A stretch of 64,000 nt of DNA from Psilocybe azurescens (Eukaryota > Basidiomycota > Agaricomycetes > Agaricales > Agrocybaceae), in the NCBI GenBank assembly GCA_023853785.1, contig JAJIRX010000557.1, positions 558,001 to 622,000 on the forward strand, in the 5' to 3' direction. The position numbers were made by a program, and so were the translations under genes. The notes beneath the pieces are model-generated. The model saw only the letters and a list, made by a program, of their open reading frames with translations. It was not told the origin of the DNA and did no database searches. Positions 1 to 11,775 of this stretch are shown piece by piece; position 1 is the stretch's first letter; each line of letters opens with the position of its first letter.

Positions 1-1120
1 GTATCAGTGTGATCGCTTCTCGATTGTAGATATGTCGGTTAGGGTCGTTCATGACCTATGATAGATACCATCAGTATGCAACGTATAACACGGGGAACAA
101 TTACTTGCCTCCTTCCAGATAAAATGTTTCTTCAGCATGCCAAAGAAACGTTTGTCGGCCTGAATGAACGCTCAGCTCGATAGGCCAACAGCTACAGAAA
201 ATGAAACTAGCAACGCAACCTTTCTTCGTTTCTTGTAACAGAAAAAGATCTCGTTCTTCGAATCCGACAGGTCGTTGAGTGTTTGTACGAGAAGTGGAAA
301 CGCTGGCTCGAAATACACGCAATCGGCTGCAAGAATTATATCTGGACGAGGTATTTCTGATGGTATTGGAGATCCCCTTAAGCGCAGGTGCGGAGATCTT
401 CAGGAAACCCGTTCTTCAGTCCAATAGTAGCAAGAAATAAACCAACCAATTGAGTTCAGCAACAGCAACTTTATCTTCTAGTCTATTCAGACAAACATTC
501 TGCTTCATGATGGGCAACAAAGGGCTAGTATATTCCGTAAAGAAATAGCTTTCAGCATTAATAAAGAAGAACAAGACTTGATGTCAAAAGTAAAATCAAC
601 GGACGCTTGGTCAGTTATCCATATATTCGCGTTTCCAAGGGCGCCGACAACGAGGCCAACAAGACCAGTTCCACTTCCAAGCTCAAGAATGTTCTTGTCT
701 TTGATATACTCTGGACCGCATTGAACAAGATAGCTGGCAAGAATCTATGCCAGAGAATGGAAGGTCATTTAAAAGTATGGGTTTGGCAAAACGACTTAAG
801 TGCACCTGTCCTGCCGGCCAAGCGAGACCCCCACACCCCGGAGAAGCATCGACGACCAGAGAGATGGAAATAGGAAGAGGTAGAGCTTCCCACGTATGTG
901 CGAAGGAGAGTGTGAGGAGACCATCCTGTATTGACTGGGATTGCTGAGGAAGAACGGTCAATAGCTCGGACAGAGAGCCTGAGGGACGAGCCAGTCCCTC
1001 GGAGGCGATGACGCCGTCCAACTCGCTGTCGTCCATAAGATGGCGGAGAGGATTGTGGCCATCGAGCTCCTCGTCACGAGCAATGTGATTTCCAGGGAGA
1101 GATGTGTCGAGCTGGAGCAT
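1..1120 (-). CDS. METTL21/Efm6-like protein-lysine methyltransferase (3' end outside window)
   Basis: A seven-beta-strand SAM-dependent methyltransferase of the METTL21/Efm6 group, which in yeast methylates a lysine of elongation factor eEF1A; the substrate here is inferred. ATG is at 1118-1120. Exon 1 ends in LAWPAGQ. The next exon holds the SAM-binding motif I (ELGSGTGLVG), and a later exon holds DCVYFEPAF, which is typical of this group. The frame is unbroken across at least five introns. The last intron visible (56-108) has a GC donor (GAG/GCAAGT) and joins to VMNDPNRHIYNREAI, the usual C-terminal signature, which runs off the left edge. No homopolymer break is needed. The exact yeast orthologue within METTL21/Efm6/Efm7 is uncertain. 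Confidence 0.85.
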
Positions 1121-1621
1121 GAGGAACCAAGATAAAAGGCGAAATGAATGATCGACGGCTATCTTTGTCTTATCGGCGCGGGTCTACTCGGACATCACCA
1201 TTTCATTACAAAAGTAAACGAGTTGGCGTAATCAGCTCAAAAGGCTATCGAGCGCTTATTTACGTATACGTATTTTCGAGAGAATCAGCCCGTTCTGAAT
1301 TCCTGACAGATAGGCACAAACCACTAGCACAAATCGGCACATGGAAGTCCCGAGGTTTTGTTTGTTCGGACCCTAAGCAAGCCTACGGCTGAATCTGAGG
1401 CGTTAACTGGAGGACATAAATAACTGGTAGAAGCTCGGCGAACGTGAGTTCCGAATACAAACACTACACAGTGCATTGAGAGAGTGAAGAGATCAGAGAT
1501 GTAAACATGTGCAACGCAATCAAAGTTATTCCCAGCATCGCACCTACTTTGAAGAAGCAGCTACATACTCAGTACACTTTGACATTCATTTCACATCTCC
1601 CTATCCTTTCCCTTCCCCTTC
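1121..1621. other. Intergenic region, divergent promoters
   Basis: This separates the methyltransferase (-) from the CBM48 gene (+). A pyrimidine-rich tract (about 1595-1620) directly precedes the CBM48 start codon, as is common in fungal promoters. An 82-codon open frame at 1144-1392 has no recognisable domain and is not called. Confidence 0.5.
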
Positions 1622-4448
1622 ATGTCTATCCCTGATCTTTACGAAGTAACTTTTACTTGGTAAGTCTAGCTCGCGACCAGTCTAACAATTTCCTTTTTCG
1701 TTTGAGCTCTCTTCATTCAAACGCATGCTTGATAGCTGACGCGTTTATCCTCCCAAAGGCCCCATACCGAGCCCGAATCCGTCATTGTCACTGGTACTTT
1801 CGACGAGGTTTGTAAGATAGATATACACGAGTCGGCGACGTCTCAACTTACCATTTCGCAGTGGTCTGCGTCCACACCGCTCACCAAAACTGCCACCGGT
1901 TTTGAGGGCACGACCAAAAATTCCATGGGGGCAAAAGATTAAATACAAGTTTATCGTGGACGGCGAATGGCTCACCCATGAAGACCAGCCAACGGAGATA
2001 GACCCTGGAGGTTTCGTCAATAATGTGTATACCGCTCCCCTAAAGCCTTTGGACGAGACTGCTGTCACCGACACTCCCGTTAAGGTTGCGGAGCCCACAG
2101 CGAATGGTCACGCTACCAACGGCCACGATGTAGCTCCGGGGGAGGTTGAGGGTGCAGCAGTTGTTTCTGCAGAAGTTCCGCCAGCAGAGTCGGAAGAGAC
2201 CAAGCCTGTTGCCGCCTCAGCCCCCACAACCGAAGAGGATAAGGTCACACCTGGAGCTTCAGATAAGCTAACGGACCCTTCTTCCACTGGTTATCCCCAA
2301 TTGCTAGCAGACCTTGCAAGCACCATCGTCGCGCGTGACGGAACATCATCAACACTAGGCTACGTGGCTTCAGGACTTGGAGCCGCAATGCATAACATGG
2401 TCGGCGTGGATCCTATCAACATTCAAAAGGTACGCTACACAAATCCGCTTCATTTGATTATGATCCCCATACCCTGAAATAAAAATACGACACATATAAT
2501 AATTCATCTCGTAATTTTCCAGATTTCCATCCCAACCCCCAAGCCCGACGATGCGTTCGTTGTTCCCGGTGGCGATGAGTCGGGTCCCAACACCGCTGCA
2601 CTTGCGCCCGAATCTGCGCCCTCTACAGTCACCGAATTCGAGGCCGATTCCGTTCCATCGCCTATTGCTCCCATCGTGCCCATGCTGATTGTCCCAGTCA
2701 ACGCAGCCGAAAACAACACTGTCGCTGCTTCCGAGTTGAAGGAGGTCCCCGTTCCTGTATCAGAAGTCGCTGTTCCAGATGCTGTCGTCACAGAGGTCAC
2801 TGTTGAAGAAGCTGCTGCTCCAGAGGTTGCAGTTCGGGAGGCTACTACTCCGGAAATTGCAATCGTCGCAACTGCTGTGCCAGATTCCCTACCCGAAGCT
2901 GCTATTCCTGTCGAAGAAACTGCAAAGGCTGAGCAGCCTTCACCCGACTCGTCTCCCGTCCTCGTATCAGAAGTCCCTGTCAAAGCTGAACCTGCTGTCG
3001 CAGATATCGCCGCATCTGAAGAACCAGTTGTTGAATCGGAAGCTGTGGCCAAGCCTGATGTTGAAGTATTGTCGGCTGTCGCGGAACCTCAATCAGATCC
3101 TACGCCGGAAGTTGTCCCTGAAGCCGCCGAAGTTGCAGCTGAACCTGAGGTTGTGGTGGCTAATGGAGTTGAACCAGTTGTTGTCGCAGTTGTAGCAGAG
3201 AAGGCTGTTTTCGAGCCTGCTGCGGAAGTCGCAGCAAATACGATTTCTGAACCTGCTGCAGCACAGGAGACAGTTTCCAAATCTACTGATGTTGTCAGTA
3301 AAGAAGCGACTCCTGAAGCTGTTACAACTGTTACAGACGATGTACCCGCTGTAATTATCGCAGAACCCAGTCCTGAATCTGTGGTTGTCCCCGAAAAAGA
3401 CACTCCTGCTCCAGCTATCGAGGAGCCTGCTGCACCTGTCGTTGAAGAAACAGTTGCGCTTGTTGTTGACGAACCAGTAGCGCCCGTTGAACAGGTAGTT
3501 GAACCTGATGCTGAAAAGGTAGCTGTAACCGTCGTTGAGACAGAAACGCCATCTGCTCCCGCTTACGAATCCACCCTTGCTCCGGTTGAGGTCAAAACAG
3601 AGGAGCCTACTATACCCGAAATCGCTCCTGTTGCTGTCGTCGCCGTTGAAGAAGTTGTCGTGCCCGAGCCCGAGCCTGCATCCACTCCCGTCACCGAGGA
3701 ACCAGTAGTTAAAGACGAGGTTGAAGAACTACCTGCCGCCGTAAAAACTTTGCCCCCTACTGTCGAGGAGGTGCCTGAGAAGAAGGAAGAAGAGCCAACT
3801 GTGTTCGTTGCAGTGGCACCACCTGCAGCCGTAGAGGAACCCTTGGTGCCAGAGCCAACGCCTTTGGTCGAATCGGTTCCAGCCGAACCTGTCGTGGAAG
3901 TGCTTTCTACGTCCATCGTTGAGGTGACTCCATCTGTAGAAGCGAAAGAAGAGACTGTGGTCCCTGTGGTCGAGGAGATTGTCGCAGTACCCGTGGTTGT
4001 AGCAGAGAGCGCGCCTGCTGCTGCTGAAGTTTTGGCTCCTGAAGAGAAAGCACCTGCTACTGAAGGAAAGGTCGAAGAAGATCCTTCGCCCATACCCGTG
4101 TCCGAGACGACTGCTGTTGTGGCCGAAATTCCGGCCACAGAAACCGCTCCCGCACCCGCGAAAGTAGACGAAGTGGAGAGGGCGCCTACGCCCAAGGAGG
4201 AAACACCCGTCGCCGAGGCCAAGGCTGATGAAAAGCCTGCGACCAATGGGGCTAGCACACCTCCTGCTGTAGCAGCCAGCACTCCTGCAACGCCCGGAAA
4301 GTCTGAACAAAAATTTCCCTCAGAATCAACGGATTCTCCCTCTTCATCCAAAATGAACTCGGTCCGCAAGAAGAGGACCTCCATCTTTGGAAAATTAAAG
4401 AACATCTTCCATCACGATAGCAAGGAGGAGAAGAAGGAGAAGAAATAA
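1622..4448 (+). CDS. CBM48 (AMPK-beta-type glycogen-binding) protein with long Pro/Val/Glu-rich tail
   Basis: Four exons: 1622-1659, 1759-1807, 1862-2429 and 2523-4448. The N-terminus is one CBM48/AMPK1-CBM domain (VTGTFDEW, then IPWGQKIKYKF and DGEW), related to yeast Crp1/Mdg1. The domain is followed by about 600 residues of degenerate Pro/Val/Glu/Ala repeats with many PEV- and EEP-like units, and a very basic C-terminus (RKKRTSIFGKLKNIFHH, then Lys/Glu). The frame breaks inside the CBM48 domain at the A5 run 1916-1920. Four A would keep GTTK-IPWGQ in frame, so one extra A is likely. A sugar or glycogen ligand and a signalling role are inferred from the domain only. Long open frames on the opposite strand are composition shadows of the repeat. 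Confidence 0.85.
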
Positions 4449-4754
4449 GCGATCTTAACGTCGCACTTCTTTTCATCTTCCCACTTGCAACGAACTATAT
4501 CATTTGAAAGCGGATCTCTGGAAAAACGATTTGCGGCTGGGCACATTCTTTTTAGTTTATTATTTCTTTCGACTTGATCTAGTATCTCGCTATTATTTTT
4601 CTCGCAAAGTAGATGGCGATTTCTAACCATATGTCGGCATTCTGATACGTGGTGTACATTAGTCTTTATGATTTCTTTAGGTGTAATGTCCGCTTGTGTT
4701 GTTATTTTTATATCCCATTTCATATTATTCAATTTATATTCTATGCATCGATGT
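4449..4754. other. Convergent 3' intergenic region
   Basis: AT-rich 3' flanks of the CBM48 gene (+) and HBS1 (-). Nothing coding is seen. Confidence 0.5.
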
Positions 4755-7700
4755 TTATCCAGTTATGTCCAAGACAACGCCTAAGGACACAAATCAGTGG
4801 AATTGCAAACCTTGCAAACGACGCATGCATACCTGCGGCAATGGTTTCACCTCCGCGCCTAATCAAAATCCTTCCCATGTCTTTATTGATCGCAAAAGAT
4901 TCAATGGCAATCGCACGCGTTGCCGAAGTCGACCCAGCCACCTGAGTGCTACGCAAGGTGATTTCAACTTCAGCTGATGCATTCTTTGTCAAGACACTGA
5001 TGTGAGGATCGTTAATGAATAACGGATGAGAATATGAATTATTAAGATAAATACCGAGGGTTTGTCTTAATGACTTTCCCAGTGCCGCGATCAATTGTGG
5101 AGATTAGCTTGGTCGTTGTTGCAGGTACATCGCATGAGTGATGAAAAAGTTCCACCTGGCTATCTTGAGACATGTTAAATGGCAAAATATAACGAACGTA
5201 ACATACCGATGCTCCGGCAGTGATAGGAACCTGGATATCAAATACAATGATCCTGGCAATAAACGTTGTTGCGAGTGGCACTAGATCCGTTGGAGGGCAG
5301 AGGACGCTGCCAATGTTGAGATGAACAGGGTCTATCGAAGTCAGATGAAGTACAACATTTGAGCCAGATGCTGCCCAAGGCACAGACTGGTCTTCAATCT
5401 CGATGCCTAGAAGTCGTTCAGTTACGCTTTCGACAGATTTAAAAACAAGATATGACCTTTGACAATGGCTGTCTCGTCTCCTGGAAGTACTCTCAACTTT
5501 TCGCCAACCTGAACAACACCTCCACAGAGTCTCCCTGATACGGAAGCGCCGAGGTTTTGCCTCTTGGATACATTGGATATCGGGACCCGTAACGGAGAAG
5601 ATATGTCTCGAACCGGAGGTACCAGCACATCTAAAAATAGTGAGAGAGCCTGCGTTACAAATATTTATCTCTGGTAAACATACCAAGGAGGTCTACCAAA
5701 GTAGGTCCGCTGTACCATTCAGATAGTTGGGCAGCCAGATCTCCATCTCGGCCGGTAAGATTTATGCCTTGTATAGCCCCCACCGGTACAAATTTGGTTT
5801 TTGAAGGCTGGAAACCGGACAGCGTCAGGAAAGGACGTAATTCCGCGCATATCTCTTCGTAACGAGCCCTACTCCATTCCACCTAATATAACGAATAAGA
5901 TGAAAGAATTATCAAAGTAGAAGGCACCTACCTGGTCGAGTTTATTGACGGCCACAATGACTTGGGCCACGCCTAAACTACGAACGAGCAGCAGATGTTC
6001 ACGAGTTTGCCCACCCTTTTGAAAACCGGATTCAAACTCGCCCGTTGTCGCATCGACGACCAGGAGAGCGCAATCCGCTTGCGATGCCCCTGATATCATA
6101 TTTGGGATAAAATCTTTATGTCCTGGAGCATCAAGGATAGTGATTTGCCTGTGAGGCGTCTCCAACGATTGTAAGGCAATATCCATCGTTATTCCCCTAC
6201 AAAAAATGGACACCATCATATTATGTGCCGAAGTTGAAAGACTCACCTCTCTCTTTCTTCTGTCGTGCCGTCGAGTCCCCATGCCCAACTGAAACTGCCT
6301 TTACCAATTTTATCACTACCTCTTTCATTTACCCGCTTCGTCTTTTCGTCAAGCCTTCCAAGCTCATACAAAAGTCGACCCATGAGGGTTGACTTCCCAG
6401 CATCAACGTGGCCTTTACACAGACAAAAAAGTTAAACATGAGCTGGAAAATATTCAGAAGGGATTTCACCGATGACGACAAGACTAATTCCTTTCTTTCC
6501 GGTTGTATTTTCTACGTCAAGCATCCGTTTGGCTTCTTCTAGAACTTTTTCGCGGGCCAGATTCATTTTTGGTGGCTCTTCTGGAATAGAGGATGTATCA
6601 ACATTCTCATTTAAATTCAAACCTGCCATGTCCAAACTCTGCTGGTCGACAGAGGGGTTTCTGAGCGGCGTCGAGATGCCAACAGAGTGTGCCCTTTTAG
6701 AACCTTTAGCTGGAGACCCCACCGGAGTTGGCGCACGCGAACTAGCAGCAGATCTCTGGGCCATTTTCAAAGCTTTTTCGCGTTCTTTCGCAGCTGTCAA
6801 AATTAATTATTATACACAGAAAAATTTGTGGAGAATTAACAATAGAAAACAAAAAAAAGGAAGGGGAGAGGCAGAAGACTAGAGCATGGGTCAAGATTTT
6901 CCGGTGGGTTGGGAGATCTTGGATGAGGACATCGAGGTCACGTTCTTCGAGCCAGGCGTAGACTTTTTACGGGCATTGAAAACAACGTCATCAGGACTAG
7001 GACCATCAAAAGCGAATATCTTGGACGTTTGACTGTCGTTATGAGCAGTGGCATGCTTGGCGGGTACTTTGGGTGGTTTGCTATGTTTCTCCTTCACCTT
7101 CTTTTTGCGCTTTGTCTCTTTATCCCTGCCTTGATCTTTTGAGATTATATTATCATGGATAAGCACAGATGCAAATGCGGAAGGCGACGCACGGGCGTGG
7201 GTCGTCCCAGGCAGGAAGATGGGCGATATCGGCGGCGCAATGTCCTGTTCAGGAGAGAATCCAGGGCTCAACGGCGTCTTCTCTCCAGCTCGTTTGATTT
7301 TCAATGCCAATTTAGAAGGTTTGGAATCCGAAGGAGATCCAATCACTGTAGCTGGTAACTGGAGGGGTACGACATCCAATTTCGGAATGATGTTCTGTCG
7401 GGAGGGATCTGTGAGACTGTACAATGACTGGTAGGATGTTGTTATAGCGGTGGTCACGGAAGAGCCATTAGCAATAGGCATAAGATATTCAGTGGTCGTC
7501 TTAGGAAGCTTCGGCACTCGGCTTGCGTCAACCTTCTGCTGCGCCAGCATTGCAAGTTTGGAAAGAGGACGAGGAGGGGAGGATGGAGAGGTGCTATCAA
7601 ACGAAGGAAGCGACTTAGATGAAGTTGTATCAGCCTTTTTTGGGCAAGTAAAGCTAGCTTTGAAAGTGGCCGAGAATTGCCAACTGCCTTTACTGTTGAA

Positions 7701-9405
7701 GGTGCCGACACGGGCTTTGAATCTCTAGGCGTTGGAGTTTTCGATCGTTCCGACTCTTCAGAGGCGACAGGAGATTGCGATCCAGATATTTTCGGACTAG
7801 GTCCTTTGTCCACTGCTTCAAGCTCTAGCGCTGTTTGAATGGCTCTTCTGACAATGGACGACGTCGAATCATGAACACTTGAGGAAGAGGAGGAGATATT
7901 TGATGGTAGAGGGGCAGTTCTTTGGAAGACGCCACGGAGCTTGGAGGCCGTTCTGACCGAGCTGAGGGGCGAAGGGCAGGGAAAGTCTTGATAGAGCCGG
8001 TAACGGATGTGCCTGAAGACCTCGAACTTTCACTTCTTGTGCTGATAGTGCTCGCTGCTCGTGAACTCGCCAATTTTGATAATTTCGACTGTGATTGGCC
8101 AGGAATGCTTGGTAAAGAATGACTAGGAGTAGGTGCCTGTATGTGAATATGTTCACTGGATTTCGAGTCGAAATCAGGGATAGATGGTATGTCTTTTAAA
8201 GAAGAAATCTGTTCGCTTGATGTTGGCGGATTGACCGGATCGGGCGGCGAGACGGTGGAAGAATTTGAAGGTGGAGGGTCATAAATAGAGAGTCTCTGAA
8301 TCGCAGAGCCCGAAGGCGAGGTCCGGCTTGTATTCGGGTCTTGTCGATAATAGTTATCATCAACTGAGCCGTCATTGTCTAAAAAAAGCATCAATCGCAG
8401 AAAATGCGAACATCAGTGGCATCTCAGCTCACCTAGCTCTCGCCCGTACGAAGTTGTATCACTTGAAACGAATGAGCGTGGAGTGGTTGGAACAAGAGAT
8501 GGTTGAACGGAACGCCAGAGCATGGAAGGTTCGGTCCTTTCGGTCCTTTCTGTGATAGTGCTGAGTCTGTTGGGACGAGGAGAGGCCGGAGAATTTGAGA
8601 CAGCTAAATACGCTTGGTTATCGAAGTCTGGCTGTTGCTGTGCCAGGAAAATAGATGGCAGACGGGGCCGGGTGTCTGTTCCATGCATCCCTTGTTCATC
8701 GTCTAGTATTTGAAAGTTTCCGGAGTGATTGTTCTGGTAGTATTGGTATGATCCGCCATTATTATCCGACGAAGAGTCACTGATATGATCACCCCAGGTT
8801 CCTGAGAAATGGATGAGCGACAAGTCATTGACACATGTTTAACCAAGGTGGACAGAAGAAATGCACCTTCTCAGTTGATATGTCTCTTATGATAAAATCA
8901 ACGGACTCGACGGGCGCAGGATTTACAAAAGAAAGGGGGAGGGCATAAAATATATTTAGAGAAGCTCACCTTTACGCTCTTTGGCTACTTGCCGCCTTTC
9001 GCGTTCCTCTAACCTGATCATTAGAATGGATTCGTCCCTCTGTACGAAGTCACGAACCAAGTGCCCATTCGATAGTTTTCTCGATATCAAAATAGAGTTC
9101 CCAGAGGACATCTCTTATTTCGTTGTCGGAAAAGCCTGATTGTGATTCATCACCGATGACTAGTTTTACCTGGTCAAGCCCATCTTCCATTCGAGCTTGG
9201 TCGAGTTCAGCTTGGACCGATGCCAACATATTGGTACCGTGCAGACCTTGTTGATCTGGCGTCATGTCTTCATCGCCGCCGTCGGACAAAGCATCATCTT
9301 CAAGTTCGTCTGCGATTTGACGGTTTTCAGAGTTGTTTGGTTTGAACAGGATGAAGTATGGTCACCCTTGATATTCATATTTCGGATATCTCTGTGTCTC
9401 GACAT
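4755..9405 (-). CDS. HBS1: Hbs1/eRF3-like ribosome-rescue GTPase
   Basis: Hbs1 partners with Dom34/Pelota to split stalled ribosomes in no-go and non-stop mRNA decay. The start at 9403-9405 gives [13 protein letters not shown], then an HBS1-N helical domain ([17 protein letters not shown]), then a long Ser/Pro-rich linker with repeated [16 protein letters not shown] elements. The EF1A-type GTPase follows with G1 [16 protein letters not shown] and NKLDQ, then the beta-barrel domains, ending VVLDITG-stop. About a dozen introns are spliced by eye. The linker frame breaks at 7921-7923 (T3, one short) and 7636-7641 (T6, one short). The join near 6810-6900, just before the exon starting AKEREKAL, could not be resolved and may hold another error. 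The GTPase core is intact. Confidence 0.93.
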
Positions 9406-9696
9406 GATCTGTGGGGTAACTAGGTCTATATAAAGAAATATGGTGAGTAAAACTGAACGGAAAATACTGGAATGCACTACCCACACTGTGAAAGTCTGTA
9501 TCTGATATTGGTTGAGCAAAAGCTGTTGTGAACTTGCAAGTATGTGACGCGATGACTTGAAGGCACGGTGCTTATCACAGATCGGCCATCAAACACCAAA
9601 ATGGCTTGATAAATAGTGCACAACAAGTTCCCGACGTGACAGCTCGCATTTCTTTCGCGTCGTCGATTCCTTAACTTTCTCTAACAAATATCCAAT
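9406..9696. promoter_or_regulatory. Divergent promoter HBS1 / RIM1
   Basis: A 291-nt spacer between two start codons on opposite strands. No specific operator was recognised. Confidence 0.5.
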
Positions 9697-10385
9697 ATGT
9701 TTTCCACACTACGTGTAACTGCCGCGCGTTCTTTTTCTGCTCGTGTACGTGTATTTAAACCGCCATGTAACTAAAACATCAATATCTCACCGACAACTAG
9801 TCCTTTTCCTCGAGCAGTCGCGCTAATGACCTCTCAAAATTGACGCTGATTGGTTACCTGGCAAAGGAACCAGAAGCTCGTTTGACCAAAAACGACAAGG
9901 AATATATAACGTATGTCTTTTTAGCCTTCTATAATGCAAGAGACAACTCAAATTTCTTCAACTAGTTATGTTGTCGCTGTTAGGAATCCGCCACCTCCGC
10001 CAGGTCCCGACGGAGGTATGCCTTTGGCTCCTAGTTGTGTCTTGCCACATATTAACCAAAATATTCAGAGCGTCGCCAAAGTACCTCGACTTTCCACAGA
10101 ATTCTTTCCTTCCAAGAAGGCTCCAACAAGTACTTGCGCACTCTGAAAAAGGGTAGCAAAGTTTATTGTGAAAGTACTTTCGAATTGAAGGAACCTGCGG
10201 CGGATGCCGATCCCTCCACTCCACAAGGACAGCGTCAAATTTTCCTTAGACATGGTATGCCACCTTTCAATCCTTTTTCGTATCTCTTTTTTGAAGAAAT
10301 CTTTTTAGAATCGATTCGAGTAATCAGCTACCCCAAAGTAGATCCTGAGCAAGCTACCTCGCATGAGGATACAACCTTCAATTAA
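9697..10385 (+). CDS. RIM1: Mitochondrial single-stranded DNA-binding protein (Rim1-like)
   Basis: An OB-fold SSB for mitochondrial DNA replication. The N-terminus is a basic, Ser-rich presequence (MFSTLRVTAARSFSAR), consistent with mitochondrial import. The SSB core follows: LTLIGYLAKEPEAR, YVVAVRN, FHRILSF, KGSKVYCEST and RQIFLRHESIRVISYPK. Five exons join in frame with no sequence break. The stop is at 10383-10385, 158 nt from the end of the convergent neighbouring gene. Confidence 0.9.
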
Positions 10386-10543
10386 TCTGGAGGTCCAAAG
10401 GTCGCTATACTATACTGATGTTCAATGCTCGTCATTGTGATTGAAGGGGGATTCTGGTCGCTGTTCCATGCCGCTTGGTCCCGGTAGAGGTGGTAACCAT
10501 TCCTGTATTCCGATGTGAGCTTATTCATACGACGTTTATTTAT

Positions 10544-11380
10544 TTATTGTATTATTACTTGGCTATCCTGATGATGAAGGATGGGCACAGGCTGCTCCGG
10601 CATGTTTGGAGCGGGCGTTTGACTAATGCGCCGCAATTTAACGAGGTAATCGCGTATGGTGATTGATACGAGCTTGACCATGCAGGTTGAGTCCTTCAGA
10701 ATGCATCATCTCAAAGGATACGACAAACTCACGTTGTGGTCTTCTTGTGAAGCCCCTGAATAACAGGCAACTATCGCAATCGGGCAACATGGGGCATTCT
10801 GTTCCAATCTCATCAACGGCTCTCCAAATCTCGACAACAAGTATTTAAACCTACTTCCAACCATATGGGGAATGCTGTTTGAACGTAGTCTCAATCCAAA
10901 GCCCACAAACTTGCGAATAGACACGGACCTCCACCGTTGACGCGAAATGCGTCGTCTTGTAATCCCATTTGCTTTGCAGTCTTCCCCATGGCACTCATTC
11001 CTTTTTCGACATAGAAACTTGAGTGCCCGGTTCGCTTGACTGTATCAATCATGCCTTCAAGACATGCCCAGCTATCCAGACTGACATCCCCGATTCCACT
11101 GATGTCTCCCAAATCACCGACTGTGCATGCAAATAATGTATGCCCAGCGATCGTCTGTATGGATAGTACAAGTCCCTTTCCTTTAATATGTCGCTGTGTA
11201 GCTCGAAAACGTTTCCTCAGTGATAAGCCCTATCGGAATCATGATTATGTTCATTGTTCGATTTAATCAAAATGACCATCCTACCAAGGTCACCGCGTCC
11301 GCGGCGGAAAATGATGAAAATCGATATCTTCCTTCGTCTGCCAAAGTCTGGGTTGCAAGTTCTGCGTCTGTTGGAGGCAT
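10544..11380 (-). CDS. YBR137W-like (HbpS/UPF0303-type) protein
   Basis: Five exons: 11380-11285, 11229-10929, 10874-10855, 10798-10733 and 10672-10544, all with GT-AG ends and an unbroken frame. Diagnostic stretches are SIQTIAGHTLFACTVGDLG, VSLDSWACLEGM, RRTGHSSFYVEKG-like KRTGHSSFYVEKG, and CCPIAIVACYSGASQEDHN, matching the yeast Ybr137w family. Exon 3 is only 20 nt. The family has a GlcG/HbpS-like fold. A link to the tail-anchored protein pathway has been discussed for yeast, but the biochemical role here is unknown. Confidence 0.85.
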
Positions 11381-11775
11381 ATTGTGCAATCTTGTGAACA
11401 TTGGCACAGACACCTCAGAAAAGACTTGATGACTTTATGAGATGGTTTAGAAACTAACGATGAAAGCAATGTCGAGGTGTGGCAAGATTTTATAAATATA
11501 CAAGAGGATGTGTGTGCCTCGTTAAAATACGTTAAGCGGGCGACGAATCATTCACCATGTGTCGCATCAGAAGTTCAGCCTCCAGGCGTCCAGTGATGCA
11601 ATGAGGCACTAATCGATTCTCGCAAGTCAAGTTAATCGGCAGTTCATTCTGGGCTATTTACGGTTGAAGAGACCATGGAGTTGTACATAATACATTATAG
11701 GAAAATATTCGACTCAAAGTGTGTGTAGAGTACATGTAGTATAACACAGTAAGCCTCTGAAACCATCTAAGCTAT
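11381..11775. other. Intergenic region
   Basis: Promoter of the YBR137W-like gene and 3' flank of the polyQ/RGG gene. No gene or clear motif was found. Confidence 0.5.

Noticed and set aside
3563..4405. A 280-codon open frame antisense to the CBM48 gene, and a similar one at 2504-3052
   Set aside because: Ser/Thr/Ala/Gly-rich mirror of the Pro/Val/Glu repeats; stop-free because of codon bias on the coding strand.
7848..7957. A 110-nt GT-AG intron that would avoid the HBS1 break
   Set aside because: It would remove a stretch that looks coding in the corrected frame ([18 protein letters not shown]) and is twice the usual intron length here.
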